Shown: positions 1 to 8,764 of the stretch, one piece after another
Position numbering within the stretch: position 1 is the first letter of the stretch
Layout: each line of letters opens with the position of its first letter
NCBI GenBank assembly: GCA_037015955.1
Contig: CP143548.1
Coordinates: forward strand, 2,784,001-2,848,000
Reading direction: 5' to 3'
Source of the DNA: Lachnospiraceae bacterium JLR.KK008
GTDB lineage: Bacteria > Bacillota > Clostridia > Lachnospirales > Lachnospiraceae
Length of the DNA: 64,000 bases
Position numbers and translations under genes: made by a program
The notes under the pieces: generated by a model
Databases searched by the model: none
Told to the model about the DNA's origin: nothing
What the model saw: only the letters and a program-made list of their open reading frames with translations

Positions 1-422
1 AGATCTCTGACAAAAACCTCGCCCTGAAGTTTTGTACTGCCATAGGCACTCATCGGATCTACCGGATCAAATTCCCGATATGGTTTATCCCCATTCCCTG
101 AAAAGACATAGTCCGTCGAAATCTGTATCATCTTCGCACCTGTCTCCTGCGCCGCAATACTCAGATTTCTCGCCCCGATGGCATTGATCATAAATGCGCC
201 GTCTCGGTCCGTCTCACAACCGTTGACATTTGTATGCGCAGCGCAGTTAAGAATCGCACAGGGCTTCACCTCTCTCGCAAGCGCCATTACTTTTTCAATA
301 TCCGTAATGTCAAGTTCGCCCACATCCGTGTTCACAAGACTGTATTCTGTGTTATCCTCCATAACCCGGTTAAATGCTCTCCCGAGCTGCCCATTGCATC
401 CTGTCACAATCACTTTTTTCAT
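1..422 (-). CDS. rfbD: dTDP-4-dehydrorhamnose reductase, C-terminus missing
   Basis: Partial gene running off the left edge; the ATG is at 422. The 140 visible residues begin MKKVIVTGCNGQLG, a glycine-rich NAD(P)-binding loop. They continue through a Rossmann-type region with TDVGELDIT, NCAAHTNV and STDYVFSGNG, and reach the YGSTK catalytic Tyr-Lys pair near the edge. This is the order in RmlD/RfbD, which reduces dTDP-4-keto-rhamnose to dTDP-L-rhamnose for surface polysaccharide. It starts 7 bases after the leuA stop, so it may be co-transcribed with leuA, though the pathways are unrelated. The rest of the rhamnose cluster presumably lies to the left. A related SDR-type sugar reductase is possible but less likely. 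Confidence 0.88.
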   Translation of the reverse strand, partial: MKKVIVTGCNGQLGRAFNRVMEDNTEYSLVNTDVGELDITDIEKVMALAREVKPCAILNCAAHTNVNGCETDRDGAFMINAIGARNLSIAAQETGAKMIQISTDYVFSGNGDKPYREFDPVDPMSAYGSTKLQGEVFVRD

Positions 423-429
423 GCCAGTA

Positions 430-2115
430 TCATACCTCCCGTTTTCCCAGTTCCAGCCGGTTCACAGCCGAGAACAGCGCTCTGATCGAAGCTCTCGTAA
501 TATTGGAGCTGACACCCACTCCATAAGTCACTCTGCCGCTGTTCGAATCCAAAAGATGTATATATGCGGCCGCCTGAGAGTTAGCGCCACTTTGCAGCGC
601 ATGTTCCTCGTAGTCCAATACTTTGATGCTGACGCCAATGCTCTCCTGCATCCCTCGCTGAACCGCATCAATCGGACCATTGCCCACAGCCTCAAAACTT
701 TTCGTCTCTCCGTGATCACTGTAGGTTACAGAGACCTTGGTATCGAACTGAGACTTAGTTTCCCCTGACAAGTCAGAAACATGCAGCTTTCTGAAATGAA
801 GCGGTTCCTTTTGATTCAGATACTCGATCCGGAACTGCTCCATGATCTCTTCCGGAGACACTTCACCCTGCTTCTCGGAGATTAACTGTATCGTCTCTGC
901 AAACTCTTTGTGCATTGCTTTCGGCAGTTTGAAACCGAAATAAGTATCCATGATAAAAGCTACGCCGCCCTTGCCGGACTGGGAATTGATCCGTACAATC
1001 GGCTCATATTCTCTGCCGATGTCCGCCGGATCAATCGGAAGATACGGCACCTGCCAATATTGTCCGCCCCTCTCCTGCATCGCATGGACCCCTTTATTAA
1101 TCGCATCCTGATGAGAGCCGGAAAATGCGGTAAACACCAGTTTACCCGCATAAGGATGCCGCGGATGAATGGGAATCTTACAGCATCTCTCATATATTTC
1201 AATACTTTCGTTGACATTTTCGATATGCAGGCCGGGATCGATTCCCTGAGAAAACATATTATAGGCAATATTGAGCACATCCACATTCCCCGTTCTCTCT
1301 CCATTGCCAAACAATGTTCCTTCCACGCGCTGTGCGCCTGCCAGAAGTGCCAACTCACCGGAGGCCACGCCCGTACCTCTGTCATTGTGCGGATGTACAC
1401 TCAGAATAATACTCTCTCTGTCCTCAAAATGACTGTTCATCCACTCGATCTGATCCGCATACACATTGGGGGTATTTGTCTCCACTGTAGACGGCAGGTT
1501 GATAATGATCGGATTTTCTTTTGTCGCCCCCCATTCCTTCTGTACGGCAGTGCAGATGTCAAGGGCAAAGTCCAGTTCCGTTCCGGTAAAGCTCTCCGGG
1601 GAATACTCCAGAATAATCTTGCCGGGGAAATCCTTTGCATATTGTTTTACAAGCTGTGTCCCTTTGATAGCGATCCCTTTGATCTCCTCCCGGTCCATAT
1701 GAAACACGACGTCTCTCTGCAATGTGGATGTGGAATTATAAATATGCACAATCGCCTGTTTGCAGCCCTCGATCGACTCAAATGTTTTCGCGATCTGTTC
1801 TTCACGGCACTGCGTCAATACCTGGACTTTTACATCGTCAGGAATCATCCTGCGGTCGATCAGCTGTCGCAGGAAATCATACTCGATCTGGCTGGCCGCC
1901 GGAAAGCCGATCTCGATCTCTTTAAAGCCCAGCTTAATCAGATACTGGAACATCTCGATCTTTTCTCCCACTACCATTGGATCGATCAATGCCTGATTAC
2001 CGTCCCGCAAATCCACACTACACCAGATTGGTGCTTTTTCGATCTCTTTTCCCGGCCACTGTCGCTGAGGATAGTCCACGACAGGGTTCTTCCGATAACG
2101 CTTATGATTTAACAT
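430..2115 (-). CDS. leuA: 2-isopropylmalate synthase
   Basis: Catalyses condensation of acetyl-CoA with 2-oxoisovalerate, the first committed step of leucine synthesis. The 561-residue protein has the HMGL-like TIM barrel first: DLRDGNQAL near residue 36 supplies the metal-binding Asp, and HPHNDRGTG near residue 240 supplies the metal-binding His pair. The C-terminal third (from about residue 430) is the LeuA allosteric domain, where leucine normally feeds back. The length and short N-terminus match the longer LeuA class found in actinobacteria and many clostridia. The start has GGGAGG seven bases upstream. Only about 60 bases separate it from the upstream hairpin terminator, so there is no room for a T-box leader. 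No other leu genes are nearby. Confidence 0.95.
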   Translation of the reverse strand: MLNHKRYRKNPVVDYPQRQWPGKEIEKAPIWCSVDLRDGNQALIDPMVVGEKIEMFQYLIKLGFKEIEIGFPAASQIEYDFLRQLIDRRMIPDDVKVQVLTQCREEQIAKTFESIEGCKQAIVHIYNSTSTLQRDVVFHMDREEIKGIAIKGTQLVKQYAKDFPGKIILEYSPESFTGTELDFALDICTAVQKEWGATKENPIIINLPSTVETNTPNVYADQIEWMNSHFEDRESIILSVHPHNDRGTGVASGELALLAGAQRVEGTLFGNGERTGNVDVLNIAYNMFSQGIDPGLHIENVNESIEIYERCCKIPIHPRHPYAGKLVFTAFSGSHQDAINKGVHAMQERGGQYWQVPYLPIDPADIGREYEPIVRINSQSGKGGVAFIMDTYFGFKLPKAMHKEFAETIQLISEKQGEVSPEEIMEQFRIEYLNQKEPLHFRKLHVSDLSGETKSQFDTKVSVTYSDHGETKSFEAVGNGPIDAVQRGMQESIGVSIKVLDYEEHALQSGANSQAAAYIHLLDSNSGRVTYGVGVSSNITRASIRALFSAVNRLELGKREV

Positions 2116-2174
2116 CTTATTTCCTCCCTTTCTGAATTTAACTCCAGGTCTGTGAAAATAAATTTCCCATGCAG

Positions 2175-2206
2175 CAAAAATCGGCCCACTCAGAGAGTGG
2201 ACCGAT
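2175..2206 (-). terminator. intrinsic terminator after HPr gene
   Basis: A 12-base arm (2195-2206) pairs with 2180-2191 around a three-base loop, with one G-T wobble. On the minus strand it is followed by a run of five T. It lies 15 bases past the HPr stop and separates that gene from leuA. Confidence 0.9.
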
Positions 2207-2220
2207 CAGGATCAATTTCA

Positions 2221-2484
2221 TTATTCTCCAAGACCGCCTTCGATAACCGTAATCAGAGCTTTCAGTGCTTCTACCTCGTCCTCACCTTCACACACAAACT
2301 CTACCTCGTCACCGCACTTAACACAAGCGCCAAGCACGCTCAATACACTTTTGGCATTGGCAGTACCCTCTCTAAATGTAAATGTTATCAATGATTTAAA
2401 CTGCATCGCCTCTTTGCATAGGATGCCGGCAGGTCTCAGGTGTAGTCCTGTTGGGTTTTTAATTACTACCTTCTGGCTTACCAT
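2221..2484 (-). CDS. ptsH: HPr phosphocarrier protein of the PTS
   Basis: Small cytosolic phosphocarrier between Enzyme I and the sugar-specific PTS components; in Firmicutes it is also a regulator through Ser46 phosphorylation. The 87-residue product has NPTGLHLRPAG with the phospho-acceptor at His15, and NAKSVLSVLG with a Ser at position 46, both at canonical positions. The usual GLHARPA is GLHLRPA here. The ATG at 2484 is chosen because GGAGGA lies seven bases upstream and the HPr fold begins there; the open frame extends 32 codons further without family similarity. It is a single-gene unit with its own promoter and terminator. No Enzyme I or HPr kinase is in the window. Confidence 0.93.
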   Translation of the reverse strand: MVSQKVVIKNPTGLHLRPAGILCKEAMQFKSLITFTFREGTANAKSVLSVLGACVKCGDEVEFVCEGEDEVEALKALITVIEGGLGE

Positions 2485-2545
2485 ATAACTTCCTCCAAAC
2501 AATATCTTATCCCATATCGGCATGATATGATATATCCCTTGTTTC

Positions 2546-2574
2546 ATCATATCACGTATTTGGGGTTTCCACAA
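2546..2574 (-). promoter_or_regulatory. sigma-A type promoter for HPr gene
   Basis: On the minus strand TTGTGG (2569-2574) and TATGAT (2546-2551) are separated by 17 bases, about 60 bases before the HPr start. It overlaps the end region of glmM. Confidence 0.6.
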
Positions 2575-2586
2575 GTACAATCAGGC

Positions 2587-3936
2587 CTACAACAAGCAGT
2601 TCTGAATCAGTTCTGCCAGCTTTCTGGCTTCTTTTTCGATCAGACGCTGATCTTTCCCTTCAATCATCACACGTACAAGAGGTTCTGTTCCGGATGGCCG
2701 GATCAATACCCTTCCCTGTCCCGCAAACATACCATTCAGGTTTTCAATGGCCGCAGCAATCTCCGGATACTCCATATAGCGCTCTTTTTTATGATTCGGA
2801 ACTTTTGCATTGACAAGTGCCTGTGGCAACACTTCCATGACTTTGGAAAGCTCTGACAGCGGTTTTCCTGTCTCCACCAAAACCTGCAGTAAATGCAGTG
2901 CACTCAGCAAGCCATCGCCGGTCGTGTTTTCATCAAGGAAAATGACATGCCCTGACTGCTCACCACCCAAACTTGCACCGATCTCACGCATACGCTCCAG
3001 CACATAACGGTCGCCTACCTTTGTCTGCTCCGCTTTGATCCCCATTTTCTCCGCCATCAGGAAAAATCCGAGATTACTCATGACCGTAACCACAATCGTA
3101 TCTCCTTTTAATTTTCCCTGGTGTTTCATATGATTGCCGACGATCGCCATAATCTGATCGCCGTCCACAACCTTGCCGCTTTCGTCCACTGCCAGCAGTC
3201 TGTCCGCATCGCCGTCAAAAGCCAGCCCGATGTTTGCTTTTTCATATACGACCCGGGCCATCAGCTCTCCCATATGAGTCGAACCACAGTTGGCATTGAT
3301 ATTCGTTCCGTCCGGATTATTATGAATCGCGATCACTTCCGCCCCAAGTTCCTTCAATGTCTCCACGGAAGTATAAAAAGAAGCCCCTTCTGCACAGTCC
3401 ACAACAATCTTCAGTCCGCTCAAGTCTACGTTTACAGTCTGAACTGCATGATTGATGTACTCCTCTCTCGCATCCGTGCGGTATTTGATCTTGCCCACAC
3501 CGGAACCGATCGGAAATTTCACATCTTTCATACCGCTCCTGATCAGCGCCTCGATCTCATCTTCCATCGAATCCGCCAATTTATATCCGTTTCCGTCAAA
3601 AAACTTAATACCGTTAAACTCTACCGGATTATGGGAAGCTGAAATGACAACACCGGCATCCACCTTATATTTTTTCGTCAGATAAGCCACTGCCGGCGTG
3701 GGTACCACTCCCACATAGACCGCGTTTGCCCCTACGGAACATACGCCCGCCATCAGAGCGTTTGCCAGCATATCTCCCGATATACGGGTGTCACATCCAA
3801 CCATAATCGTAGGCTTATGCTTGTTCTCCTTTGTAAGTACATATGCCCCTGCCTGACCCAGGTGCATCGCAAACGCTGGAGTCAGTTCCTCATTCGCCAC
3901 ACCTCTTACTCCGTCCGTACCAAATAATCTTCCCAT
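2587..3936 (-). CDS. glmM: phosphoglucosamine mutase
   Basis: Converts glucosamine-6-phosphate to glucosamine-1-phosphate for peptidoglycan precursor synthesis. The 449-residue protein shows the family marks in order: GTDGVRG near the N-terminus, the phosphoserine loop VISASHNP near residue 100, the metal-binding loop DGDADR near residue 240, and the sugar-phosphate-binding RPSGTEP near residue 415. It is the last gene of the cdaA-cdaR-glmM operon, 21 bases after cdaR. This is the widely conserved Firmicutes arrangement in which GlmM interacts with and can restrain CdaA, coupling c-di-AMP to cell-wall synthesis. Confidence 0.97.
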   Translation of the reverse strand: MGRLFGTDGVRGVANEELTPAFAMHLGQAGAYVLTKENKHKPTIMVGCDTRISGDMLANALMAGVCSVGANAVYVGVVPTPAVAYLTKKYKVDAGVVISASHNPVEFNGIKFFDGNGYKLADSMEDEIEALIRSGMKDVKFPIGSGVGKIKYRTDAREEYINHAVQTVNVDLSGLKIVVDCAEGASFYTSVETLKELGAEVIAIHNNPDGTNINANCGSTHMGELMARVVYEKANIGLAFDGDADRLLAVDESGKVVDGDQIMAIVGNHMKHQGKLKGDTIVVTVMSNLGFFLMAEKMGIKAEQTKVGDRYVLERMREIGASLGGEQSGHVIFLDENTTGDGLLSALHLLQVLVETGKPLSELSKVMEVLPQALVNAKVPNHKKERYMEYPEIAAAIENLNGMFAGQGRVLIRPSGTEPLVRVMIEGKDQRLIEKEARKLAELIQNCLL

Positions 3937-3957
3937 CGCCTGTTCTACCTCTATTCT

Positions 3958-5259
3958 TTATTCTTCATTTTCCTGCTCTTCCAACATCTCACTGTCACTG
4001 ATCTGTACTTTTACGAAAAACTCCTCCTGTTCCACTCCTTCCGGAAGCACCAGTTCCAGACTCATATCATACTCTCCCGCCGGCAGTTGTGTCAGAGAAT
4101 GCTGCGCCATATAACCTGCCACATCCACACTGGCAATGATCTGCGCCCCATCCAGACTCTCCAGATTCTTTGGCAGTCCGGTAACGTTCAGTCTGATCCC
4201 CTCCTCTGGTTCCACGATCTTTCCTGTCATGCCATCCGCAACTCCTGTGACTGCCACATTCTCCGCAGCTATTCTGACTGCCGATGAGATCTCTTTTTCA
4301 ATATGGACAGTAACATTGACCTTTCCATTGAAATTCGGATCTGCCAGCGAAATATTATCAGGCAGATACTTTTTCAGTTCGATTACTTCCACCATATTAT
4401 TGGTGAATCCGTTCACATTCAGCTCTGTCTCCGGAATTTCAATCTGAGAGATATTTTTAATCGTATTGCCTTTTCCCGCAATGAGCACAGTGGAAGGGTT
4501 ACTCTCGATCACCCCTGTCAGCGCGTATCCGGGTGCCGGAACTCCCATAGAGGTAAAACTGAGCGGAACTCGCTTTGTCTGTAATATCTCGATATTTACT
4601 TTTACCTGATCCAGGTTTCGTTTGAGATTTTTATCCTCAATCAGATTATTGTCCTTGTCATACAGTCTTATCGTCTCGTCCGTCCTGATGTCCTGTGATA
4701 ATCCGGACACATTCACAGACACCTCAGCCCGGTCAACACGACTGACGACCGATTCCGGTCCTGATACACTGACCAGATTCTGCTCGGAACTGATCGTTCC
4801 ATAAATATACCCTTCCGCCGGTTCTCCAACAGTAGCCGTCTCGATCACGAACTGTGCCCGCTTCAGGTCCTCCACACTGATCAGCAGGTTCTCCGTGGAC
4901 GAACTGATACTCTCCAGTTTATCATTATACTTATTGGTCGCCAACTTTATGCGCACCATCGTGTCCATAAGATTGATTTCCTGCATATCCGCCGTCGCTA
5001 TGATATTCTCCTTGCCCAGCGTATCCAGTATACTGCGCTTTGCCCATATCGTCACATCAATGACGTCCGTACCTTCCAATACTTCATATACTTTTCCCTG
5101 CGCAGACACAACATCGGCATTCAATATTTCCACCGGTACATTGCGGATCACAGTCTTATCTACCGGATCATTGATATTCACTACAATAAACCACGTGACA
5201 ACGGAAAATAAGACTGCCAGAATCTTCAGGCCCAGATTAGCTGTCAACTTCTTCTTCAT
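3958..5259 (-). CDS. cdaR: YbbR-domain protein, CdaA regulator
   Basis: Membrane-anchored regulator of the diadenylate cyclase. A single N-terminal membrane segment (GLKILAVLFSVVTWFIVV, about residues 9-26) is followed by several roughly 80-90-residue YbbR repeats outside the membrane, rich in Val/Ile beta-strand sequence, and an acidic C-terminal tail (EEQENEE). The ATG at 5259 is preferred because GGAAGG stands eight bases before it; the open frame continues 14 codons upstream inside cdaA. It overlaps the end of cdaA by 23 bases, implying coupled translation. Its length of 433 residues fits CdaR with four YbbR repeats. Confidence 0.9.
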   Translation of the reverse strand: MKKKLTANLGLKILAVLFSVVTWFIVVNINDPVDKTVIRNVPVEILNADVVSAQGKVYEVLEGTDVIDVTIWAKRSILDTLGKENIIATADMQEINLMDTMVRIKLATNKYNDKLESISSSTENLLISVEDLKRAQFVIETATVGEPAEGYIYGTISSEQNLVSVSGPESVVSRVDRAEVSVNVSGLSQDIRTDETIRLYDKDNNLIEDKNLKRNLDQVKVNIEILQTKRVPLSFTSMGVPAPGYALTGVIESNPSTVLIAGKGNTIKNISQIEIPETELNVNGFTNNMVEVIELKKYLPDNISLADPNFNGKVNVTVHIEKEISSAVRIAAENVAVTGVADGMTGKIVEPEEGIRLNVTGLPKNLESLDGAQIIASVDVAGYMAQHSLTQLPAGEYDMSLELVLPEGVEQEEFFVKVQISDSEMLEEQENEE

Positions 5260-6118
5260 TCTTTGACCTTCCCTTCCACAATCTTCTCTTTTTCTCTTCA
5301 ATCGGTTTGTTTTGGATTAAAAGCAGCTTCCCTTTCAGCTCCTCCGAGTCCAGATTACGATGCAGCTGCCCTTCATAGGCAACGCTTACATGTCCCGTCT
5401 CCTCAGAGACGATTATTGTGAGAGAATCCGTCACTTCTGATATACCCACGCCTGCACGGTGCCTCGTCCCCAGCTCTTTACTCAGTCCCATATTATCGGA
5501 CAGTGGCAGATAGCAGGTGGCGGATACGATACGATTTTCCCTGACGATCACAGCGCCGTCATGAAGCGGCGTATTGTGTTCGAATATATTGATCAGAAGC
5601 TGGCTTGTCAGAAGGCCGTCAACCTCAATTCCCGTTCTCTCATATTCGCTGAGTGGCTGATTCTGTTCAATGACGATCAGCGCTCCCGTTCTGGCCCTTC
5701 CCATCTCGAAACATGCTTTGATCATCTCCTGCATCGTCTTGTCAGAAAACCGCCCATCCAGACTTCTGGAACTGTCAAACGGCACGAGCGAAGCAAAAAA
5801 GTTCGTTCTGCCGAGCTGTTCCAATGCCCGGCGCAGCTCCGGCTGCAATACAACAACCGTGGCGATCACTACCAGACTGAGGACATTCTCTGCAATCCAG
5901 AGGATCGTCGTCATATTGAGCAAAGCAGCAACGAGAATAAAAGCCATGATAATCACAATACCACGCAGCAGGGACCACGCACGGGTATTTTTGATCCACA
6001 AGATAATCTGGTACACCAAAAAGGAGATGATCATAATCTCCAAAACATCGGTCCACCTTATATTCGGCACATGCAGCCGGTTTAAATAGATTCCTGCATA
6101 ATTTGCTAATTGACCCAT
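5237..6118 (-). CDS. cdaA: diadenylate cyclase, c-di-AMP synthase
   Basis: Makes c-di-AMP from two ATP at the membrane. The 293-residue protein has three N-terminal membrane helices (about residues 20-95) and then the DisA_N/DAC domain. The DAC domain has DGAVIV (DGA motif, about residue 190) and RHRAGVGISE (RHR motif, about residue 220). The C-terminus is a charged tail. It lies two bases after the upstream membrane protein stop and overlaps cdaR. The cdaA-cdaR-glmM order supports CdaA rather than DisA or CdaS. Confidence 0.96.
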   Translation of the reverse strand: MGQLANYAGIYLNRLHVPNIRWTDVLEIMIISFLVYQIILWIKNTRAWSLLRGIVIIMAFILVAALLNMTTILWIAENVLSLVVIATVVVLQPELRRALEQLGRTNFFASLVPFDSSRSLDGRFSDKTMQEMIKACFEMGRARTGALIVIEQNQPLSEYERTGIEVDGLLTSQLLINIFEHNTPLHDGAVIVRENRIVSATCYLPLSDNMGLSKELGTRHRAGVGISEVTDSLTIIVSEETGHVSVAYEGQLHRNLDSEELKGKLLLIQNKPIEEKKRRLWKGRSKNEEEVDS

Positions 6119-6120
6119 TC

Positions 6121-7119
6121 TTACTTCATTCCACTCTTATCAGATTTCCTGATCACACTGCCGGTCGTACGCGGCGGTTGTGCAACACTTGTTTTCTGGG
6201 ATGTGATCTTTTTGACAGTTTTCGCCGGTTTGGCTACTGTTATCTTCGGAACCGCTTTCACATAATAATAATATTCGTCATCTTCAAACTGTACATATTC
6301 TGTCCGGGAATAATCCACATTAAAGACAAAAAACTGAAGAAATTTCACGGCTGCGGCAGACAAAACCGCTCCAATCACCGTCGACACGATCGATATATTG
6401 GTGTCCAGCATCAGATCCCCGCCAAACAAGATACAGATACAGACAAGCATTCCCGCAATGATGGCGATCGTCCACGAATGATTGATGCTCATCCGGCGAA
6501 TTAAATATACGACAAGCACCGTGACCGCGAAGGCAAAGACCATGACAAGCATTGTCTTATTGTTCAGCAGTCCATCCACAACATAGCGGTATTTCTGCAT
6601 AGCGTTCTCCGCATCCATAGAACTCAATGTGGAAACACTGTCAGAGATATACTGCAAAATACTATAAACGATAACACCGCAGCCCACGGATACCGCGGAA
6701 GCCGGTGTACCGATCAGCCCCGCCGAAACCGGTACCACGAACGGCAGGTTCAGCGAACAGCAGATCGGAGTGAGAATCACGTTCACCGTATCTTTCGGCG
6801 AAAACCGAAAATACAGCAGAAACATGACAAGGAACAGCGCCAGCACTACGATCGCACACTCCAGCGAAAACGCATATAAATGCAACAAAATAAACAGCGC
6901 TGCAATCAGGACAATAAAATTCATCGGTAAAAAAGAACATAAAAGAGCAGCTACAAGAACAACTGAAATACTGTTGATCTTATTCATATAGCCCAGTTTC
7001 CTGTTGATCAGTATCAATGTAATCAGAGTAAGGAGAAATTTTGCGACCGGAGTAATATAGATCTCATATTTCCCGTAAATACCCTTTAAGTACTCTTTTA
7101 AGAGCAGTAAGTTTGTCAT
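6121..7119 (-). CDS. uncharacterised polytopic membrane protein upstream of cdaA
   Basis: I do not recognise a named family. The 332-residue protein has about eight or nine hydrophobic helices from residue 20 to 275, including Ile/Leu-rich stretches at LLTLITLILI, LYAFSLECAIVVLALFLV and MLVMVFAFAVTVLVVYLI. It ends in a roughly 60-residue cytoplasmic tail that is first acidic and aromatic (FEDDEYYYYV) and then basic with many Lys, Thr and Pro. It starts 24 bases after the 132-residue membrane protein and ends two bases before cdaA, so it is almost certainly co-expressed with the c-di-AMP synthase. A role in osmolyte transport, envelope sensing or CdaA control is inference from position only. 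Confidence 0.75.
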   Translation of the reverse strand: MTNLLLLKEYLKGIYGKYEIYITPVAKFLLTLITLILINRKLGYMNKINSISVVLVAALLCSFLPMNFIVLIAALFILLHLYAFSLECAIVVLALFLVMFLLYFRFSPKDTVNVILTPICCSLNLPFVVPVSAGLIGTPASAVSVGCGVIVYSILQYISDSVSTLSSMDAENAMQKYRYVVDGLLNNKTMLVMVFAFAVTVLVVYLIRRMSINHSWTIAIIAGMLVCICILFGGDLMLDTNISIVSTVIGAVLSAAAVKFLQFFVFNVDYSRTEYVQFEDDEYYYYVKAVPKITVAKPAKTVKKITSQKTSVAQPPRTTGSVIRKSDKSGMK

Positions 7120-7143
7120 AGTTCTTCCTTTCAGAAATCTTCT

Positions 7144-7542
7144 CTATCTTCTGTTGTCCTCCTCATACAGTTCGAACAGTTCTTCCAGATGAGAATTGTA
7201 TTTCTTCAGACTTTTTTTCACCCGATTATAACGGTAAGAATATACGAAATAAGAAATAAACGTATATATCCCTGTAAAAATCACGTAGGCAAGAAGAAAT
7301 TCCCTTCCTGCCTCCAGCAGATCGATCTGATAAATTTCTTTCATTACCTCTTCAAAATGATAAAAGACATAAATCCCCACTACGATTGCAAAAGAGAGGG
7401 TAGCGCTGATGACAGACTTCATAACCTGAAGACTGATATAGTCGCTGCGGAAATAATTGCCGACTGTCATATTATGTCTGCCTTCGTTTTCTTCATAGGC
7501 AGCCATTTTTGTCATCAGCTTGATCCGCTCCTCATTCAGCAT
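7144..7542 (-). CDS. small two-helix membrane protein, first gene of cdaA operon
   Basis: A 132-residue protein of unknown function. A charged N-terminal stretch of about 40 residues is followed by two hydrophobic helices (about residues 42-62 and 82-103) and a basic-then-acidic C-terminal helix (RVKKSLKKYNSHLEELFELY) that may form a coiled coil. The start ATG has AAGGAG close upstream. It precedes the polytopic membrane protein by 24 bases and so probably heads the cdaA-cdaR-glmM transcription unit. Nothing in it suggests an enzyme. Confidence 0.7.
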   Translation of the reverse strand: MLNEERIKLMTKMAAYEENEGRHNMTVGNYFRSDYISLQVMKSVISATLSFAIVVGIYVFYHFEEVMKEIYQIDLLEAGREFLLAYVIFTGIYTFISYFVYSYRYNRVKKSLKKYNSHLEELFELYEEDNRR

Positions 7543-7623
7543 CTCCTTATCTCCTTTCTATGGATCCCCGCTATGGTATCCCTGCCTGTCGTGAGTATAC
7601 CATAAAACGATATGCCTGTAAAA

Positions 7624-8031
7624 TTACCGGTCCAGATAACGCATTTTCGGACTGTCTTTCGTATCTTTCTTCTCAGAAGGCTTCGGCCTTGCCGGCTCAA
7701 TGGAGTCCTTCAGATTATTTACCATCTGTGCTTTACATTTTTCGCAGAATCGCCCTGTCTTGATCGTAGCTCCGCATTTTTCGCAGCTGATGCCGATCGG
7801 AGAATCATCCGAAAACACAAGTCTCTCCTCACGAATCCACTGATGGATCTGAGAAGTCTCAACCTCACAGTCTTTAGAGATCTGCGGGATACCCGCGCCC
7901 TTGTTCTCTCTGATATACTCTTTTACTTCCTGGAATTTTTCTTCCAGTTGGTTGCGGCATGCAGGACAGATCCTCATACCTGCCACATAATTAAAGATTT
8001 TACCGCATTTTCTGCAATTACGTACTTCCAT
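7624..8031 (-). CDS. yvyF: YvyF-like flagellar operon zinc-ribbon protein
   Basis: Resembles the flagellar-operon protein family containing B. subtilis YvyF. The 135-residue protein starts with a Cys4 ribbon (NCRKCGKIF...ICPACRNQ). Next comes a small helix-turn-helix-like middle (GIPQISKDCEVETSQIHQWI) and a second Cys4 ribbon (ISCEKCGATI...FCEKCKAQ), ending in a basic tail. It sits 17 bases after comFC, and comFC-yvyF adjacency is the order in B. subtilis too. The molecular role is not established; it has been linked with flagellar gene expression. The two ribbons and the HTH-like middle suggest nucleic-acid or protein binding. Confidence 0.82.
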   Translation of the reverse strand: MEVRNCRKCGKIFNYVAGMRICPACRNQLEEKFQEVKEYIRENKGAGIPQISKDCEVETSQIHQWIREERLVFSDDSPIGISCEKCGATIKTGRFCEKCKAQMVNNLKDSIEPARPKPSEKKDTKDSPKMRYLDR

Positions 8032-8048
8032 AGCAAATACCTCCCCCT

Positions 8049-8753
8049 TTATCTCCTGCCGATAGCCAGAGCAATAAAATAAATATTTTTAATTCCGGCA
8101 GCATACAAAACAGACGCCATAGCGTCTATTGTACTGCCTGTTGTATAAATGTCATCAATGATAATAATCGTATTTAATTTTACATCATTTTCGGATATTT
8201 TAAAAGCCCTTTTCAAATTATTTTGACGCGCCCGGCTGTCCAGGTTTTTCTGCGGAGCTGTTTTTTTGCTGCGGATGATCAGATGCCTCTCTACCGGGAT
8301 TCCTGTTATCACTCCCAGCCACGCCGCAAGGACTTCCGCCTGATTGTATCCCCGTTTTCGTTTTCTGGAACTGTGCAGGGGCACCGGCACAAACGCATCT
8401 GGATGCCACCGGCGGATGACCGTACTCAGATGTTTTGCCATCTCTGTACCATAAAATTCCCCGTATTCTCTTCTGCCTCCATATTTAAAGCGATACAGAG
8501 ACTTTTTGAGACAGGGATATTCATATAACGCCCTTCCCTCCAGATAGAGGTGTGTACCACCGGCACAGTCCCCGCAATATTCCTGCCGTTCATTGGCAAG
8601 AGGTTTCCCGCATTTACGGCAGAACGGGCTTCTCACAACTTGCAGAGAGTCCGCGCAGGAAGGGCAGATAACCTGGCCCAGCGGCTGCACTCCGTCACAG
8701 ACAGGACACCGCCTCGGAAACAACAGTTCCAATAACAGATGACTCAATCGCAT
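8049..8753 (-). CDS. comFC: ComFC-like phosphoribosyltransferase-fold competence protein
   Basis: The 234-residue protein has an N-terminal double zinc finger (CPVCDG...ICPSCADS...FCRKCGKPL...YCGDCAG). A C-terminal type I phosphoribosyltransferase domain follows, with the PRPP loop IIIIDDIYTTGSTID near residue 200. This is the ComF family, which assists handling of imported single-stranded DNA during transformation. ComFA (the helicase) is not adjacent. Downstream comes the yvyF-like gene and upstream is recD2, 11 bases away, so a helicase and a DNA-uptake protein share the operon. Competence in this organism is not shown by this gene alone. Confidence 0.9.
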   Translation of the reverse strand: MRLSHLLLELLFPRRCPVCDGVQPLGQVICPSCADSLQVVRSPFCRKCGKPLANERQEYCGDCAGGTHLYLEGRALYEYPCLKKSLYRFKYGGRREYGEFYGTEMAKHLSTVIRRWHPDAFVPVPLHSSRKRKRGYNQAEVLAAWLGVITGIPVERHLIIRSKKTAPQKNLDSRARQNNLKRAFKISENDVKLNTIIIIDDIYTTGSTIDAMASVLYAAGIKNIYFIALAIGRR

Positions 8754-8764
8754 ACTTATATTTT

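Noticed and set aside
910-2112. 400-codon plus-strand open frame opposite leuA
   Set aside because: It is the antisense shadow of a clear leuA; its sequence is rich in Cys, His and Arg and resembles no protein family, and it has no RBS or promoter.
2116-2220. T-box riboswitch before leuA
   Set aside because: Only about 60 bases lie between the HPr terminator and leuA, too short for a T-box, and no specifier-loop features are seen.
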